From Platerodrilus igneus (lineage: Eukaryota > Arthropoda > Insecta > Coleoptera > Lycidae), in contig JARFIW010000170.1 of the NCBI GenBank assembly GCA_036346225.1, positions 8,618,501 through 8,682,500 on the forward strand: 64,000 bases of DNA, in the 5' to 3' direction. Numbering within the stretch: position 1 is the stretch's first letter; the number at the start of each line of letters is the position of its first letter. A model generated the notes under the pieces. The model had not been told where the DNA came from. It searched no databases and was given only the letters and a program-made list of their open reading frames with translations. Below are positions 1-10,346 of this stretch, piece after piece. The position numbers and the translations under genes were made by a program.

Positions 1-161
1 GGCCGCACGCCTGGCTATTGCTAAAGGACAGTCGTATTTAATATGTCAATAAGAGCGCACGGCGTGTGGCCTCTTAATTACATATTACATTACTAATGTT
101 ACTCGTGTATCATTAAAAGCCTACACCCCTAATAAGCAATAACCCCACCTAAGACGTTACA
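1..161 (+). repeat. G1 5' LTR, 3' portion
   Basis: Identical by eye to 4700-4860. The end is set by the tRNA primer site that starts at 162. The missing 77 bases should lie just upstream of the window, judging by the 238-bp 3' copy. Confidence 0.95.
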
Positions 162-179
162 TGGCGACGAGGATATTGG
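162..179 (+). promoter_or_regulatory. G1 primer binding site
   Basis: TGGCGACGAGGATATTGG directly follows the LTR end, the place of the minus-strand primer site in LTR retrotransposons. The tRNA that pairs with it was not identified. Confidence 0.7.
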
Positions 180-344
180 AATAATTTTACGTTCAAAAAC
201 ACGGTAGTGAGGGTAATTTGGTTTGCGCCGGGTTTGTTAACGCGCGTGCTATGTTGTTTATCTTTACATTATTGTAGAACGTAAAAGCGGGTTTAGAAAT
301 TAGAAAAAGCATTGTTATTGAAGCGATTTCGGTGATTAAGGCTT

Positions 345-1098
345 AAAATGTCTGGAATTATTGGTAGTGTAAACGAATTCGATGCGAATGAAGAATCGTG
401 GATTCTTACATCGAACGCTTTGAGTTATTCTTAATTTGCAATAACATTACGGAAAGTAAAAAGTTGGCACACTGTTAAAACTTTTAACCTTTACGTGACT
501 TATGTACACCAGATAAACCGTCTACGAAAACTTACGAACAATTAAATAAAATAATTAAAGACCACCTGTATCCCAAACCTTCGTTTATCGCGAACGCTAT
601 AAATTTAGTGTGAGGAATCAATTAGAAAATGAAACAGTTGCACAGTATGTCGCGAATTTAAAAATTATCTACACATTGTGAATTCGGAGCTAATCTTAAA
701 GATTACTTACGGGATCGGTTAGTAAGTGGAATTCGAAGTGATTCAACGAAGCAACGGCTGTTAGGGAAGTAGATCTTACTTTCGATAAGGCGGTGGCGAT
801 TGTGTCTTCGATTGAAGCAGCAGAAAAAATGCAGCTTCGTTAGCAATCGGAGGAAATAATGGTGGCAGAATGCATAAAATGGTAGCACACCCTCGGGTTC
901 GCGGGCGGGTTAAACGAACCTCCCACAACATCAAATTGGAGAAGTGCTACGCATTTTCAAGGCAACCAAAGGATACCAGTGATACCACACAAAAGTGCAG
1001 TGTAATTGCTGTGGGCAGTTAGGCCATTTTAAAAAGAGTGTCGGTTCAGAGGTAGTAAGTGCCATTTTGTGGAAAAAAATCATCTAGCCAAGGTATGT
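345..1098 (+). pseudogene. gag: G1 gag (frameshifted)
   Basis: An ATG at 348 opens a short reading frame in the gag position. Frames then shift repeatedly, and the gag identity rests on position and on two CCHC zinc knuckles near the end. The first (about 996-1040) reads CNCCGQLGHFKKS with its last Cys altered or out of frame; the second (about 1060-1101) is of the form CX2CX4HX4C and overlaps the start of the next open frame. Gag would package the RNA and form the particle. At least three frame breaks make this copy unlikely to work as read, though indel errors in the sequence could account for some of them. Confidence 0.7.
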
Positions 1099-1800
1099 CG
1101 ATCTCGTTTGGGTAAGTGCAACAATTCATTTGATAAAGCTGGTAGTGGTGGTGGTGGTGCACTTAGAGATTTCAGCAAATCACGAAAATCGCATAATTAT
1201 GTAGAAACTGTGAACCATGTGGTTCCGGCACAGAATGAGGACATCGTTTATGACGTGTCAAATTTGTTTAAGTTGACGGAAGATAGTCCTATTTGTAAAA
1301 TAGCTAATAATACTAATAGAGTTGATCCTTTCAAAGTTAGCGTAAAGGTAGAAAAATTGTTAGTATGTTTTGAAATTGATACTGGCGCATCGGTTAGCGT
1401 TGTTAGTGATAATTTTATAAAGAGAAGTTACATTTTGTAAATTGTTACCTAGTGATATTTCACTTAGTTCCTATACAAATGAGCAAATTTTACCGTTAGG
1501 CAAAATATTAGTCGAAGTCCAGTATAATGGGATTAATAAAATCTCGAATTGTATGTCATTTAAAACGGATCTCATCCTCTCTTAGGCCGTGAGTGGATCC
1601 AAGCGTTAAACATTGCATATGTTCCTAAAACTAACTTGTATATTACGAAAATACAAAAGAATAATAATGAGAAGCCAATTGGGAAAAACAAATAAGTGAA
1701 ATAATAACAAATTTTCCTGAGGTATTCACGAAAGAATTAGGCAAATATGTAGGACCCCGGTTAAATTATATTTAAAGGAGGATGCTAAGCCGAGGTATTA
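1069..1800 (+). pseudogene. G1 aspartic protease region
   Basis: The open frame 1069-1440 starts in the second zinc knuckle of gag, continues through a low-complexity linker with a Gly run, and ends in a retropepsin core: the catalytic motif DTGASVSVVS lies at about 1378-1407. The frame breaks at 1438, soon after the active site, and protease-like sequence carries on in another frame towards 1700, including an LGREW-like stretch near 1585. Retropepsin would act as a dimer to cleave Gag-Pol. The gag knuckle and protease in one frame suggest a gag-pol fusion layout, but the frameshifts make that uncertain. Confidence 0.7.
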
Positions 1801-2445
1801 TAAACCTAGGGCCCTTCCTTTTACACTAAAGGCTAAAGTGGAAGAGGAACTCGAACGTCTAATCGACGCCGCTGTTATATGTCCGGTAGAAAGTTCGGAA
1901 TGGGGTACACCGATAGTACCAATAATAAAGAGAAACGGAACCGTTAGAATTTGTGGCGATTTTAAGGTTACGTTAAACCCTTATTTACAAGTTGACCGAC
2001 ACCCTATTCCACGAATAGAGGATTTATTTAATGAATTGCAAAAGGAGAGTTGTACAGTAAAATCGATTTAAGTAATGCTTATATGCAGCTCAAGTTGAGT
2101 TCCGAAAGTTCTAAATTATGCACGATAAGCACTCATAAAGGTTTGTTTTCGTACAAGCGCATGCCTTATGGTATTTCGTCGGCTCCTGGTATTTTCAAAG
2201 ACAAATCGAGCAAACTTTACAAGGAATACCAGGTGTCATCGTATTTTTAGACGACATTTTATTATCAGCTCCAGATAATGACCTCCACATTAAAAGATTA
2301 AAAGAAGTTTTACACGACTCGGAAAAGTGGGTTTTACGGTTCAGCGAGAAGAATGTGAGTTTTCAAACCACAATTAGAATTTTGGGATTTACAATTGATA
2401 AAGAGGGTTGCACACATCGCCAGCTAAGGTGCAGGCTATTGTGCA
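1775..2445 (+). pseudogene. G1 reverse transcriptase
   Basis: Three frames are needed to follow a Ty3/Gypsy RT. 1838-2071 holds the N-terminal fingers (EELERLIDAAVI, then NGTVRICGDFK). 2050-2250 holds SKIDLSNAYMQLKL with the motif A aspartate, and the conserved RMPYGISSAPG. The catalytic FLDDILLS follows near 2245 in another frame. The RT-to-RNase H connection continues to about 2570. The motif order and spacing fit the family and the metal-binding aspartates are retained, so the damage is frame breaks and not loss of active-site residues. Confidence 0.85.
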
Positions 2446-2579
2446 AGCGCCCGTTCCAAAAACGTAACGGAAGTTAAATCGTTCATAGGTTTAGTAGGAT
2501 TTTACGCAAAATTTGTTTCCAACTTATCTACTATTTTATTTCCTTTATACAATCTGTTAAAAAGGATGTGATTTTAACT

Positions 2580-3084
2580 TTAACAAAGATTGTATGACGG
2601 CATTTAATAAAATAAAGCAAGTCTTAACTAGTGCTCCAATACTAGCACACTACGACCCCAGGTTCCAGCAATACTTACGGTAGATGCGAGTAGTACCGGT
2701 TTAGGGTGCGTGCTTAGTATTATGGCGGAGGGCATAGAGAGGCCAGTTGCTTTTGGGTCGCGTACTCTGTCACCCACAGAAGTACAATACTCTCAAATTG
2801 ATAAAGAGGCATTGGCAGTGGTTTATGGAATAAAAAAATTCCACCAATATTTATATGGGCGTCATTTCACTCTCAGGAGTGATCACAAACCATTGGTCAG
2901 TATTTTTGGACCTAAGCGAGGGTTGCCAGTATTTGCAGCCAGCAGGCTGCAGAGATACGCTTTGTTTTTATCAGGGTACGATTTTGATATTAATTATGTC
3001 AAATCTGATAAAAATAGTGCTGATGCATTGTCAAGGATGCCACTCAGTACTAAACATGTGGAAGGCGACGCAGAGTTATTGTGA
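2580..3084 (+). pseudogene. G1 RNase H
   Basis: The frame 2710-3084 carries the Gypsy-type RNase H: the first catalytic Asp sits just upstream near 2680 (VDASSTGLG), followed by SQIDKEALAVVYGIKKFHQYLYG with the catalytic Glu, then LRSDHKPL with the next Asp, and SDKNSADALSRMP at the end. It would degrade the RNA strand of the RNA-DNA hybrid. It ends at a stop at 3082 and the linker to integrase runs in a different frame. Confidence 0.85.
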
Positions 3085-3269
3085 CTTGGAACTTATTTAC
3101 ATTGCGTTAAAGAAAGTTCATTTCAATAACGTGCGAAGATGTTCGCAGGGCAACACAAAAGACATCCGGCTTAACAAAATTTATGGTTATGTTATGCATG
3201 GATGGCCATGCTCGGTACCCAAAGAGGACAGAGAGTTGTTAACTTTTTCAAAAGAAAGACGAGATAGCC

Positions 3270-4497
3270 GTGGAACAAGGAGTGTTAATGTGGGGATACA
3301 AAGTCATTGTTCCTAGTAGTTTACGAGCTTACGTATTAAATGAATTACATGCCAGTCATTTGGGCATATGTAAAACTAAGTCGGTTGCTAGATCGTATGT
3401 CTGGTGGCCCAATATAGATGACGATATCGAAAACCTAATCAGAAACTGTTCGTCATGTTTGTTAGAGCGAGCAAACCCGCGAAAAGCGAATTACATCATT
3501 GGCATTACCCAAGTAAACCATGGGAAAGGTTGCACTTAGATTATTTGGGACCGTTAAAAGGAAATTGTATCTAATTATCGTGGATGCTCACTCTAAGTGG
3601 TTAGAGGTTTTCGAAACATCTTCAACGTCGGCTAAACAAGCAGTCGATATTTTAAGACAATTATTTGCACGTTTTGGATTACCCGTGTCGGTTCACACCG
3701 ACAACGGACCTCCATTTAATTCAGCCGAATTAGATTCATTTTTTAATTCTAATGGCATTAAACATACGAGTTCGGCGCCGTATCACCCGCAGTCAAACGG
3801 GCAAGCCGAAAACTCGGTTAAATATGCAAAATCTAAATTAAAGTGTGCATTCCGAGACAATATAGACGTTTCGGTTGCTTTAAGCAGAATCCTTTTTGAT
3901 TATCGGAATTCTGTGCATGCAACCACCAACGAAACACCCGCCAAATTAATGTTCAACCGTTCTTTAAGAACTCGGTTAGATTTATTAAGACCGAACCTGT
4001 CTGGTAGTGTAAGAGCTAATCAGACTAAACAAAAATGGTGTACAGGCGGTAGCAAAACTCGTGTTTTATTTATAAATCAACCTGTACTTGTTAGGGATTA
4101 CAGATCAAAAAATAAATGGATAGACAGAATTATCGTGAAACAAATTAGCCCTACTATGTATGTAGTCAAGCTAAGTTCGGGTATTACGTGGAGACGGCAC
4201 ATCGATCAGCTAGTAGCTATCGATGCACCTCTTACTAACTCAGAAAGTGAAGGCATGGAACCTTCCACGGATATTGTTTCTGAACTCTCCCCCTTACCGG
4301 AAGTGGCTGGAGATATTCACCCAACAGTAGTAGTCAGGCGAAATTCAACCTCCCCTATCGTGCCGGTCAAGCGATCACCTGACGTTATAAATGTTAAACC
4401 TGGTAAATTAAATACTGATAGTTCCATGGAAAGTTCTCCCATTGCTAGACGATACCCTGATAGGATTAGGAAACTGGTTAAGCGGTTTGACGTATAA
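3270..4497 (+). pseudogene. G1 integrase and pol C-terminus
   Basis: 3270-3539 encodes the HHCC zinc-binding domain (HASHLGICKTKS...WWPNIDD...CSSC). 3520-4497 is one open frame of 325 codons with the catalytic core: LIIVDAHSKWLEV (first Asp), VHTDNGPPFN (second Asp) and QSNGQAENSVKYAK (Glu), so the D,D-35-E triad is complete. The C-terminal part has GITWRRHIDQL of the GPY/F type and ends in a basic tail (ARRYPDRIRKL) common at the end of Gypsy Pol. The joint between the two frames is a single overlap near 3530. Confidence 0.9.
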
Positions 4498-4610
4498 GTT
4501 GATTTTGGTTTTTTATATTTTTGCGGGATTATAATATGGTTAAGTTATAATTTAGATATTTTTTGAATTGTTTTCTTATTTTACAATAGGTTTATATTGT
4601 TAAAAAATTT

Positions 4611-4622
4611 TGTAGAGGAAAA
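4611..4622 (+). promoter_or_regulatory. G1 polypurine tract
   Basis: GTAGAGGAAAA-type purine run immediately before the 3' LTR start, where the plus-strand primer of LTR retrotransposons is expected. Confidence 0.6.
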
Positions 4623-4860
4623 TGTGATATATCTAAACAAAATGTACGCATTTGTTTACATTATCTATTATGTATAAATAATATAGCAGGTGGTTATCAG
4701 GCCGCACGCCTGGCTATTGCTAAAGGACAGTCGTATTTAATATGTCAATAAGAGCGCACGGCGTGTGGCCTCTTAATTACATATTACATTACTAATGTTA
4801 CTCGTGTATCATTAAAAGCCTACACCCCTAATAAGCAATAACCCCACCTAAGACGTTACA
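4623..4860 (+). repeat. G1 3' LTR (238 bp)
   Basis: Starts TGTGATAT after the purine tract and ends GTTACA. Its last 161 bases equal window positions 1-161. The sequence after 4860 is coding sequence of the interrupted LINE. Confidence 0.93.
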
Positions 4861-6175
4861 TTACTGCTAATAATGGCGATGATATTGCCAATCTCTTCGC
4901 CTCTCACTTCGTAGGAAACTATAATGATACCCCCAAGGCTTTCGATACTAATCTCTCTATGACCGATTCACAAGTTGATATTCCATTTATACAGTTTTGC
5001 TTGGAGGAGGTATTCAATGGTATCAGATCCCTTCCTGATAGGTTGTCAACGGGTCCTGATAGGATTCCACCTATTTTTCTAAAGAGGTGTATATTTACTT
5101 TGTGTAAACCGCTTCAATTCCTATTTAACTTGACATTTAAACTTCAAAAATTTTCATCAATGTGGAGTACAAGTTATGTCATGCCCGTTTTTAAAAGTGG
5201 CAATAAAGATGATATTAGAAACTACCGGCCAATATGTCTGTTGTCTTCTATACCTAAACTACTTGAAAGGTTACTAATTGTGTACTTAAATTGGTATTGT
5301 TGTAAATTAATATGTGATAACCAGCAGAAAATATCGACAGTTTCTAATCTACTTGTCTATCAAAACACAATTACCATTGCTTTGGAGAATGGGTTGCAGG
5401 TTGATTCAATGTATACAGCTTTCTCTAAAGCTTTCGATAAAATCAACCATTCCATATTGTTAGGAAAATTGAAAGCTATAGGATTTCCGCATTACATACT
5501 TCAATGGCTAAAGAGTTATCTCAGTGGCAGGTCACAGTCGGTAAAGATTAAAAATTTTATTTCTGCACCTATGGAAGTTTTATCTGGAGTGCCTCAGGGG
5601 TCACACTTAGGGCCCCTGCTATTTAACTTATTTGTAAATGACATTGACTTGTTTCTTCCCGGCAGCAAGTTCTTACTATTTGCCGAAGATTGTAAATTGT
5701 TCAGAGTAGTTGGGAGTGAATATGATTGTCATGTCCTTCAGAAAGAACCCGATTCATTTTATAATTGGTGTGAGAATAATGGGATGTTTCTTAATATTTT
5801 CAAATACTGCAGTATAACTTTCTCATCTTCTAGAAACCCCATTAAGTATGTATATTCTATCAATGGATCACATTTGAAAAGTGTTGATACAGTACGCGAT
5901 CTGGGTGTTTATTTTGATAGCAAGGTATCTTTTGTTCCTCATATTAATACTATTACTTCAAAATCTCTAAGAGCATTAAGATTTATTTCAAGACATGCGC
6001 ACAACCTTTCAGTGACAGCGATTAGAACATTGTATTTGTGTTACGTTCGGAGTATACTTATGTATGCCTCTCCGATCTGGTCTCCCCATTATAATGTACA
6101 CATTCGAACTCTTGAAGCAGTGCAGAATAGGTTCCTAAGATTTTGTGCATATAAGACTGGAACGGTATTCAGAGA
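4861..6175 (+). CDS. LINE reverse transcriptase, 5' part displaced by G1, catalytic residues altered
   Basis: The frame is open from the G1 edge (4861) through 6175 without a stop; the first internal ATG is at 4959. It encodes the linker and RT of a Jockey/CR1-like LINE: STGPDRIPPIFLKR, NYRPICLLSSIPK, LSGVPQGSHLGPLLFNL, and the thumb (LGVYFDSKVSF, RSILMYASPIW, QNRFLRFC). Two active-site positions are changed: motif A reads YTAFSKAFDKIN where YTDFSKAFD is usual, and motif C reads FAEDCKLF where FADD is usual. The RT should therefore be inactive despite its long open frame. The endonuclease and ORF1 must lie beyond the window edge, upstream of G1. At 6170-6180 the LINE gives way to another repeat, so its C-terminus is missing. 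Confidence 0.88.
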
Positions 6176-6365
6176 GATAGGGTATATAACTGTAAAACAA
6201 TAGAAGGTGGCCGAACTGCATCTAACAATAAAGAACAGCGCCTATGAGGAAAGACAACAAACATATAAACAAAAGAAAATTGTTGAAAGCATATGTGTGG
6301 AGCACAGCACAGTATGCCGATGAAATACGGGCAGTAGGATAAGCAGACAGAAAAATGATAGCAGA
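6176..6365 (+). mobile_element. RTE-like LINE 3' remnant, left part
   Basis: From about GGGTATATAACTG onward this matches the degenerate RT C-terminal and tail sequence also present at 41990-42180 and 43785-43960 (shared words: AAAGAACAGCGCCTATGA, GTGTGGAGCACAGCAC). It stops at the left target copy GCAGA of element A and resumes at 22061. No open frame survives. Confidence 0.8.
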
Positions 6366-6546
6366 TGATGTATATGTGCATGACGCCCAGCTGCATTCGA
6401 GTTCCGTACGCCATCGTGACCACACGTATAAGAATACATTGTGCCAAGTTAATTATTAAACCAAGACGTTATATGTGTATTGTATATAATAAACGTTATA
6501 GCAAGTGTAACAGTTGTATTGAACTCAACACCTCAAAAACATATCA
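6366..6546 (+). repeat. Element A 5' LTR (181 bp)
   Basis: Begins TGATGTATATG and ends ACATATCA. It aligns over its whole length with 21876-22055; shared words include CACACGTATAAGAATACATT and CAACACCTCAAAAACATAT. Confidence 0.92.
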
Positions 6547-6562
6547 TTGGCGATGATTACGG
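6547..6562 (+). promoter_or_regulatory. Element A primer binding site
   Basis: TTGGCGATGATTACGG follows the LTR end at once. It shares the TGGCGA start with the primer site of G1. The region 6563-6780 after it is an AT-rich leader without a gene. Confidence 0.6.
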
Positions 6563-6780
6563 AAGTCAGCTGTTACTTTTTAATTAACAAACACATAGTT
6601 AACGGTAAAAGTGAACACATGCATCACGAGCATACAATTTAAAACAATAACCAGAGGAACAATTCGTTTCCAATCGCCAAAAAAAAAAATAGAAACAAGC
6701 TATACATAACGTGATTGTTAAATTAAAATACAAACCTTAAAACAAATTACTTAAAATACGTAAGGGGTCAACGTCCAAAG

Positions 6781-7493
6781 ATGGCTTCGCTATCTATCTT
6801 TCCCGCCCTTGCCAAGGATAAAACGTATGATCAGCTTTGTGAATTGTTAACAAAACAATTCAGCCCGCCGATCAATGTATTCAGGGAAAGAAAAGCATTT
6901 TACAAAGCGCAACAAAATAACCTCGAATCCTGCTTAGAATGGTACGCCAGAATAAAACGACTTTCAATAAACTGTAGATTTGAACATCTTGCTGATACAC
7001 TAAAGGGTAAGTTTGTAGCAGGCATGGTACCTAGTTCAATACTAGACCAGTTAGCAGAAGAAGCTCACACAAAAAAAATGGAGGAGCTCCTGGAAATTGC
7101 TATTGGTAGAGAAGCTATAATTCAAAATTCATCATTAAACGTAGAGAAAAATTATGGGATACATTATACTGCAAGACATCAAACAAGTGTAAAATGTAAA
7201 GATGTAAAACATATGTAAAACCAACAGTAAAAAATGCTGGTTCATCCTCATTCAAAAATACTCACGGCAATGGTATGAAAAATTCATCTAACAGTGTTAC
7301 GAATAGCCAAGCTAAAAATGGTGTAAAAACAAAACCAAAATGTAAGTCCTGTGGGAAGATACATAAAGATGAATGCAAATACATCAACTACAAATGTGCA
7401 CGATGTGGTGTGATTGGACATCTGCAAAACATCTGTACAAATAGACAGGTAAACGTTGTAAATTTTAATTCAAATCCAGCAATTACAGAATAG
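6781..7493 (+). pseudogene. gag: Element A gag
   Basis: 6781-7218 is an open frame of 145 codons with a retrotransposon gag capsid-like helical pattern (QLCELLTKQFSPP, FRERKAFYKAQQ, CLEWYARIKRLSINC, LKGKFVAGM). It is cut by a stop, and 7275-7493 continues in another frame with a basic linker and two zinc knuckles: CKSCGKIHKDEC and CARCGVIGHLQNIC (CX2CX4HX4C). The protein would assemble the particle and bind RNA. No clear start lies upstream of the 6781 ATG except the leader, so part of the N-terminus may be missing. Confidence 0.85.
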
Positions 7494-7604
7494 GAATTTG
7501 GCATTTATAATATAAAAAATAGTGTTATTTCTAACCTTAAACCTATTTTAATGAATGTTAAATAAAATAACAAATTCTTTAAGCTAGAATTCGATTCAGG
7601 TTAA
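7494..7604 (+). pseudogene. Element A protease, first part
   Basis: After gag the frame leads with a stop into FKLEFDSG near 7578-7601, the retropepsin active-site turn (DSG in place of the more usual DTG). The sequence is then broken by about 620 bp of foreign DNA, and protease coding resumes near 8226. Confidence 0.65.
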
Positions 7605-8225
7605 TATAGCTCTGGCAGTAAGCCACGAGAGCCACTACAGTAGTTGGTAGCAATGATAAATAATTGCAAAATGACGCGCAAATAAGGTATTACGTCATAT
7701 AAATGTTCAAATTATTATCACATACACAAAGGTTTATATTAATTATAAGGAAAACCAAAAGGTACTCACGTAAACTGTAGGACTTCTCACAGCATTACGC
7801 TATTATGGCGGCAGCTGGGCTTTGCTGAGCAGTTCGGGCGGGGGTGATCCGTTAGGCCCCCGGTTGAATCCAAATTAAATCTGTCTCCGTTCCTATTTGT
7901 AGAGGGGCGACAGGAAACTGGTATAAGGAACGATAATTAGGTAGATAAAAGGAAACCTACATAACAAAAAAAAGACAAGATACGGCACAAAGATAACTAC
8001 ACTCGTCGACGTCTCGCTGACCATGTACCCCACGTGTCGGAAATCACCACCCTTCTCCTTCACTCCGCGTTTGCGTAATCTTTTGCGCAAACGCACTGTC
8101 TGAAGTGACGGAAATACGCGCACAAGTCTTTTAAAATTATTGGCGCAAAATCCTTACAAATTAAAACTAAAATTGAAATGTTTACGGCCGATTTTCGGCA
8201 CGTAACAAGGTTCAGCTATATCTGC
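7605..8225. mobile_element. Unidentified insertion within element A protease
   Basis: This stretch separates the DSG active site from the rest of the protease and shows no gag-pol similarity. It is less AT-rich in the middle (7800-8110) and has many stops in all frames. A tRNA-like pair of promoter boxes may be present (TGGCGGCAGCTGG near 7806, GGTTGAATCC near 7861), which would fit a SINE, but no clear target duplication or tail was found. Its identity is open. Confidence 0.45.
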
Positions 8226-8433
8226 ATTGGGATATAATATTTACAATCAGTATTTTAGTCATATAGAGCTTGAGTCAACAAATTTATCTCTTAAGGGAAA
8301 TAGTGGAGAATTAATACTTACGGAAGGATTTATTTGTTTAAATGTTAAATACTTGCAGCATACAGAGAACATAAAATTTTTTGTAGTAAAAACAATTCCC
8401 ACAAGTCTTCGATGGAAAATTGGGATGCTTTAA
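8226..8433 (+). pseudogene. Element A protease, second part
   Basis: The open frame 8227-8433 has the beta-strand pattern of the retropepsin second half (SHIELESTN, GELILTEGFICLNVKY, IKFFVVKT). It follows on from the DSG half at 7601 once the insertion is left out, and runs straight up to the RT frame that starts near 8420. Confidence 0.6.
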
Positions 8434-9010
8434 ATATTCTAAAATAACACTACAACTCAAACCTGGATCAGTGCCACACCACGACAAGCCCAGACCAGTT
8501 CCATTAGCTCTCCAAAACAAAGTAGAACAAGAATTGGACCGTATGCAAAAAAATGGTATTATAACTCTGATAATGTCAAGTGGATGGTCATCATATATTG
8601 TACCAGTTATTCGCAGAAATGGCACAGTAAGGATATGCGGTAGCTATAATAGATTAAATAAGCAATTACAAACATATTTTTATCCATTACTAAATGTAAA
8701 TGAATTGTTTGCAAATTTATATAGCCGTATTAAATTTACAACAATTGATTCGAGTGATGCGTACATGCAATTTGAATTAGACGATGAATCCAAATACCTA
8801 GCAACAATATCTACACATAAAGGTTTATACACAATGAATCGTATGCCTTTTGGTATTAAATGCAGTAGCTTTTATTTTCAAAAACACATCGATCAACCGT
8901 TTCAAGGGTCGAAAAGCATATTTACATTTCAAGATGATATACTAATAGGTCATCGTGAAGTCGACAACCACATTGCAAGTACTGCAATAGGTATTCAGTA
9001 TTTTAGCTGA
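8420..9010 (+). pseudogene. Element A reverse transcriptase
   Basis: An open frame of 196 codons carries the Gypsy RT: HHDKPRPVPLALQNKVEQEL, NGTVRICGSYNRLNK, TTIDSSDAYMQFEL with the motif A Asp, NRMPFGIKCSS, and the catalytic FQDDILIG near 8930. It is closest in layout to the RT of G1 (same THKGL and RMP(F/Y)G blocks). After HIAST the frame shifts and continues as the RT connection domain at about 9003. Confidence 0.88.
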
Positions 9011-9781
9011 AGCGAGACTAAAAGTAAACGTTGATAAATGCAATTTCTTTCAGGACAAAATTGCGTATTTAGGTTTTATTCTAACTGAACATGGTATATC
9101 TAAGTGTGAATCCAAGGTTCAAACAATAAGGGCAGCTCCTAACCCAACCACAATCACCAAATTAAAATCATTTTTGGGTTTGGTAAACTTTTATGCACGA
9201 TATGTCCCATTAGCACATTCAGCCGCACCGCTATACAATTTGTTAAAAAAGGGAAAAAAATTTGAGTGGTCTGCTAAATGCAAACAAGCATTTTTAAATA
9301 TAAAGGAAGTACTTTCTTCTGACCAAGTACTAACCTATTTTAATCCAAAACTACCAATATTGCTAATAACAGATGCCTTTGAGCAAGGCATAACCGCCGT
9401 ACTTAGTCATAAAATGCCAGAAAACACAGAAAAAATTATAGCATGCGTTTCTAGGACATACAATAAAGTCGAGGAAAATTATGCCACAGTACACAAAAGT
9501 TTAGCATGTTATTACGGGGTGAGAAAATTTGAACAGTATTTGTATGGAGTAAAATTTACACTACGCATGGATGAACGCTCGTTAGTGTCAATTTTTTCTA
9601 ACAATAAAGACATGAATCAGATGTACGCAAACCAACTAAAGCGATACGCCCTGTATCTTTCAAGGTTTGATTATGACGTTGTGCATATTAAAGGTAAGAA
9701 CAACGTAATTGCAGATTGCTTACCATATAAACAAATATCTCAAGACTCTGAATGGGAAGACGACTATATTTTATTGACGTA
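9003..9781 (+). pseudogene. Element A RT connection and RNase H
   Basis: From 9003 the frame gives VNVDKCNFF and LGFILTEHGIS, then 9174-9782 is open with FLGLVNFYARYVP, the RNase H entry ILLITDAFEQGITAVL, ENYATVHKSLACYYGVRKFEQYLYG, LRMDERSLVSIF and GKNNVIADCL. In LRMDERSL the usual His after the Asp is Glu (LRTDHKPL is usual), and SRTYNKVE replaces SRTLTxAE, so the domain is drifting. It ends at a stop at 9780. Confidence 0.85.
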
Positions 9782-10346
9782 ATAAATCAAACACTCGTGA
9801 ATAATAAAACGGTAATCCAAAAAACAGCTGAAGAGACAAGTCTTTAATGACAATAGTTACTTTGTCAAGAGTAATTGGCCCAACAAAATTGAGCCACACT
9901 TAAAACCATATTACCTCAAATGGAATGAACTAAGTGTAATAAATAATTGTTTGTTTTGGGGCGATAGAATAATGATACCACAATCCTTACAAGAACAAAT
10001 GTTAAAAGAATTGCACAATACTCATCAAAGAGTAGTACGAATGAAATCATTAGCCAGAAGTTATATGTGATTTCCAACAATAGACAAGAAAATCTAAGAA
10101 TTAAGTGGAACTTGCATTAAATGTCTAAGAACGAAAGCAGAACCACCTAAGCAACATATTCCTTGGCCAGAAGCAACAAAACCGTTTGAAACGGTCAGCA
10201 TTGATTTTTTTCATTATCAAACAAAGAATTCTTGGTGGTCATTGATGCCTACACAAGATGGATAGAAGTTTATATGATGAAAAATATAACAACTGATACA
10301 ACCATTGAGAAACTAAGAGAATGTTTTCCCAGGTGTGGACTTACAT
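9782..10346 (+). pseudogene. Element A integrase, N-terminal part before element B
   Basis: Several frames are needed: IMIPQSLQEQMLKELHNTH and ARSYM then CIKCL give the HHCC zinc domain (about 9975-10125), KPFETVSIDFFHY follows, and LVVIDAYTRWIEVY near 10230 holds the first catalytic Asp. The sequence stops at ACAT (10343-10346), where element B begins. The core resumes at 20736 in the matching position of the domain. Confidence 0.85.
10343..10346. other. Left target duplication ACAT of element B
   Basis: ACAT precedes the TGTAAC start of B's 5' LTR and recurs at 20732-20735 after the 3' LTR. Gypsy elements usually make 4- to 6-bp duplications. Confidence 0.85.

Larger units (their letters stand above)
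1..4860 (+). mobile_element. Ty3/Gypsy LTR retrotransposon G1, 5' LTR cut by window edge
   Basis: The first 161 bases recur without a mismatch at 4700-4860, and between them lie gag, protease, reverse transcriptase, RNase H and integrase remnants in Ty3/Gypsy order. The 3' LTR begins TGTGATAT and ends GTTACA, so the element has TG...CA ends; the start of the 5' LTR lies upstream of the window. The element interrupts a LINE whose RT frame resumes directly at 4861, so the target was another retroelement. Identical LTR segments imply a young insertion, although the internal genes show several frame breaks. A possible duplicated target TTAC at 4861-4864 cannot be checked because the other flank is missing. 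Confidence 0.95.

Noticed and set aside
7800..7875. A tRNA gene with boxes near 7806 and 7861
   Set aside because: Box B is one base short and no cloverleaf could be drawn by eye. Kept only as a weak hint of a SINE.
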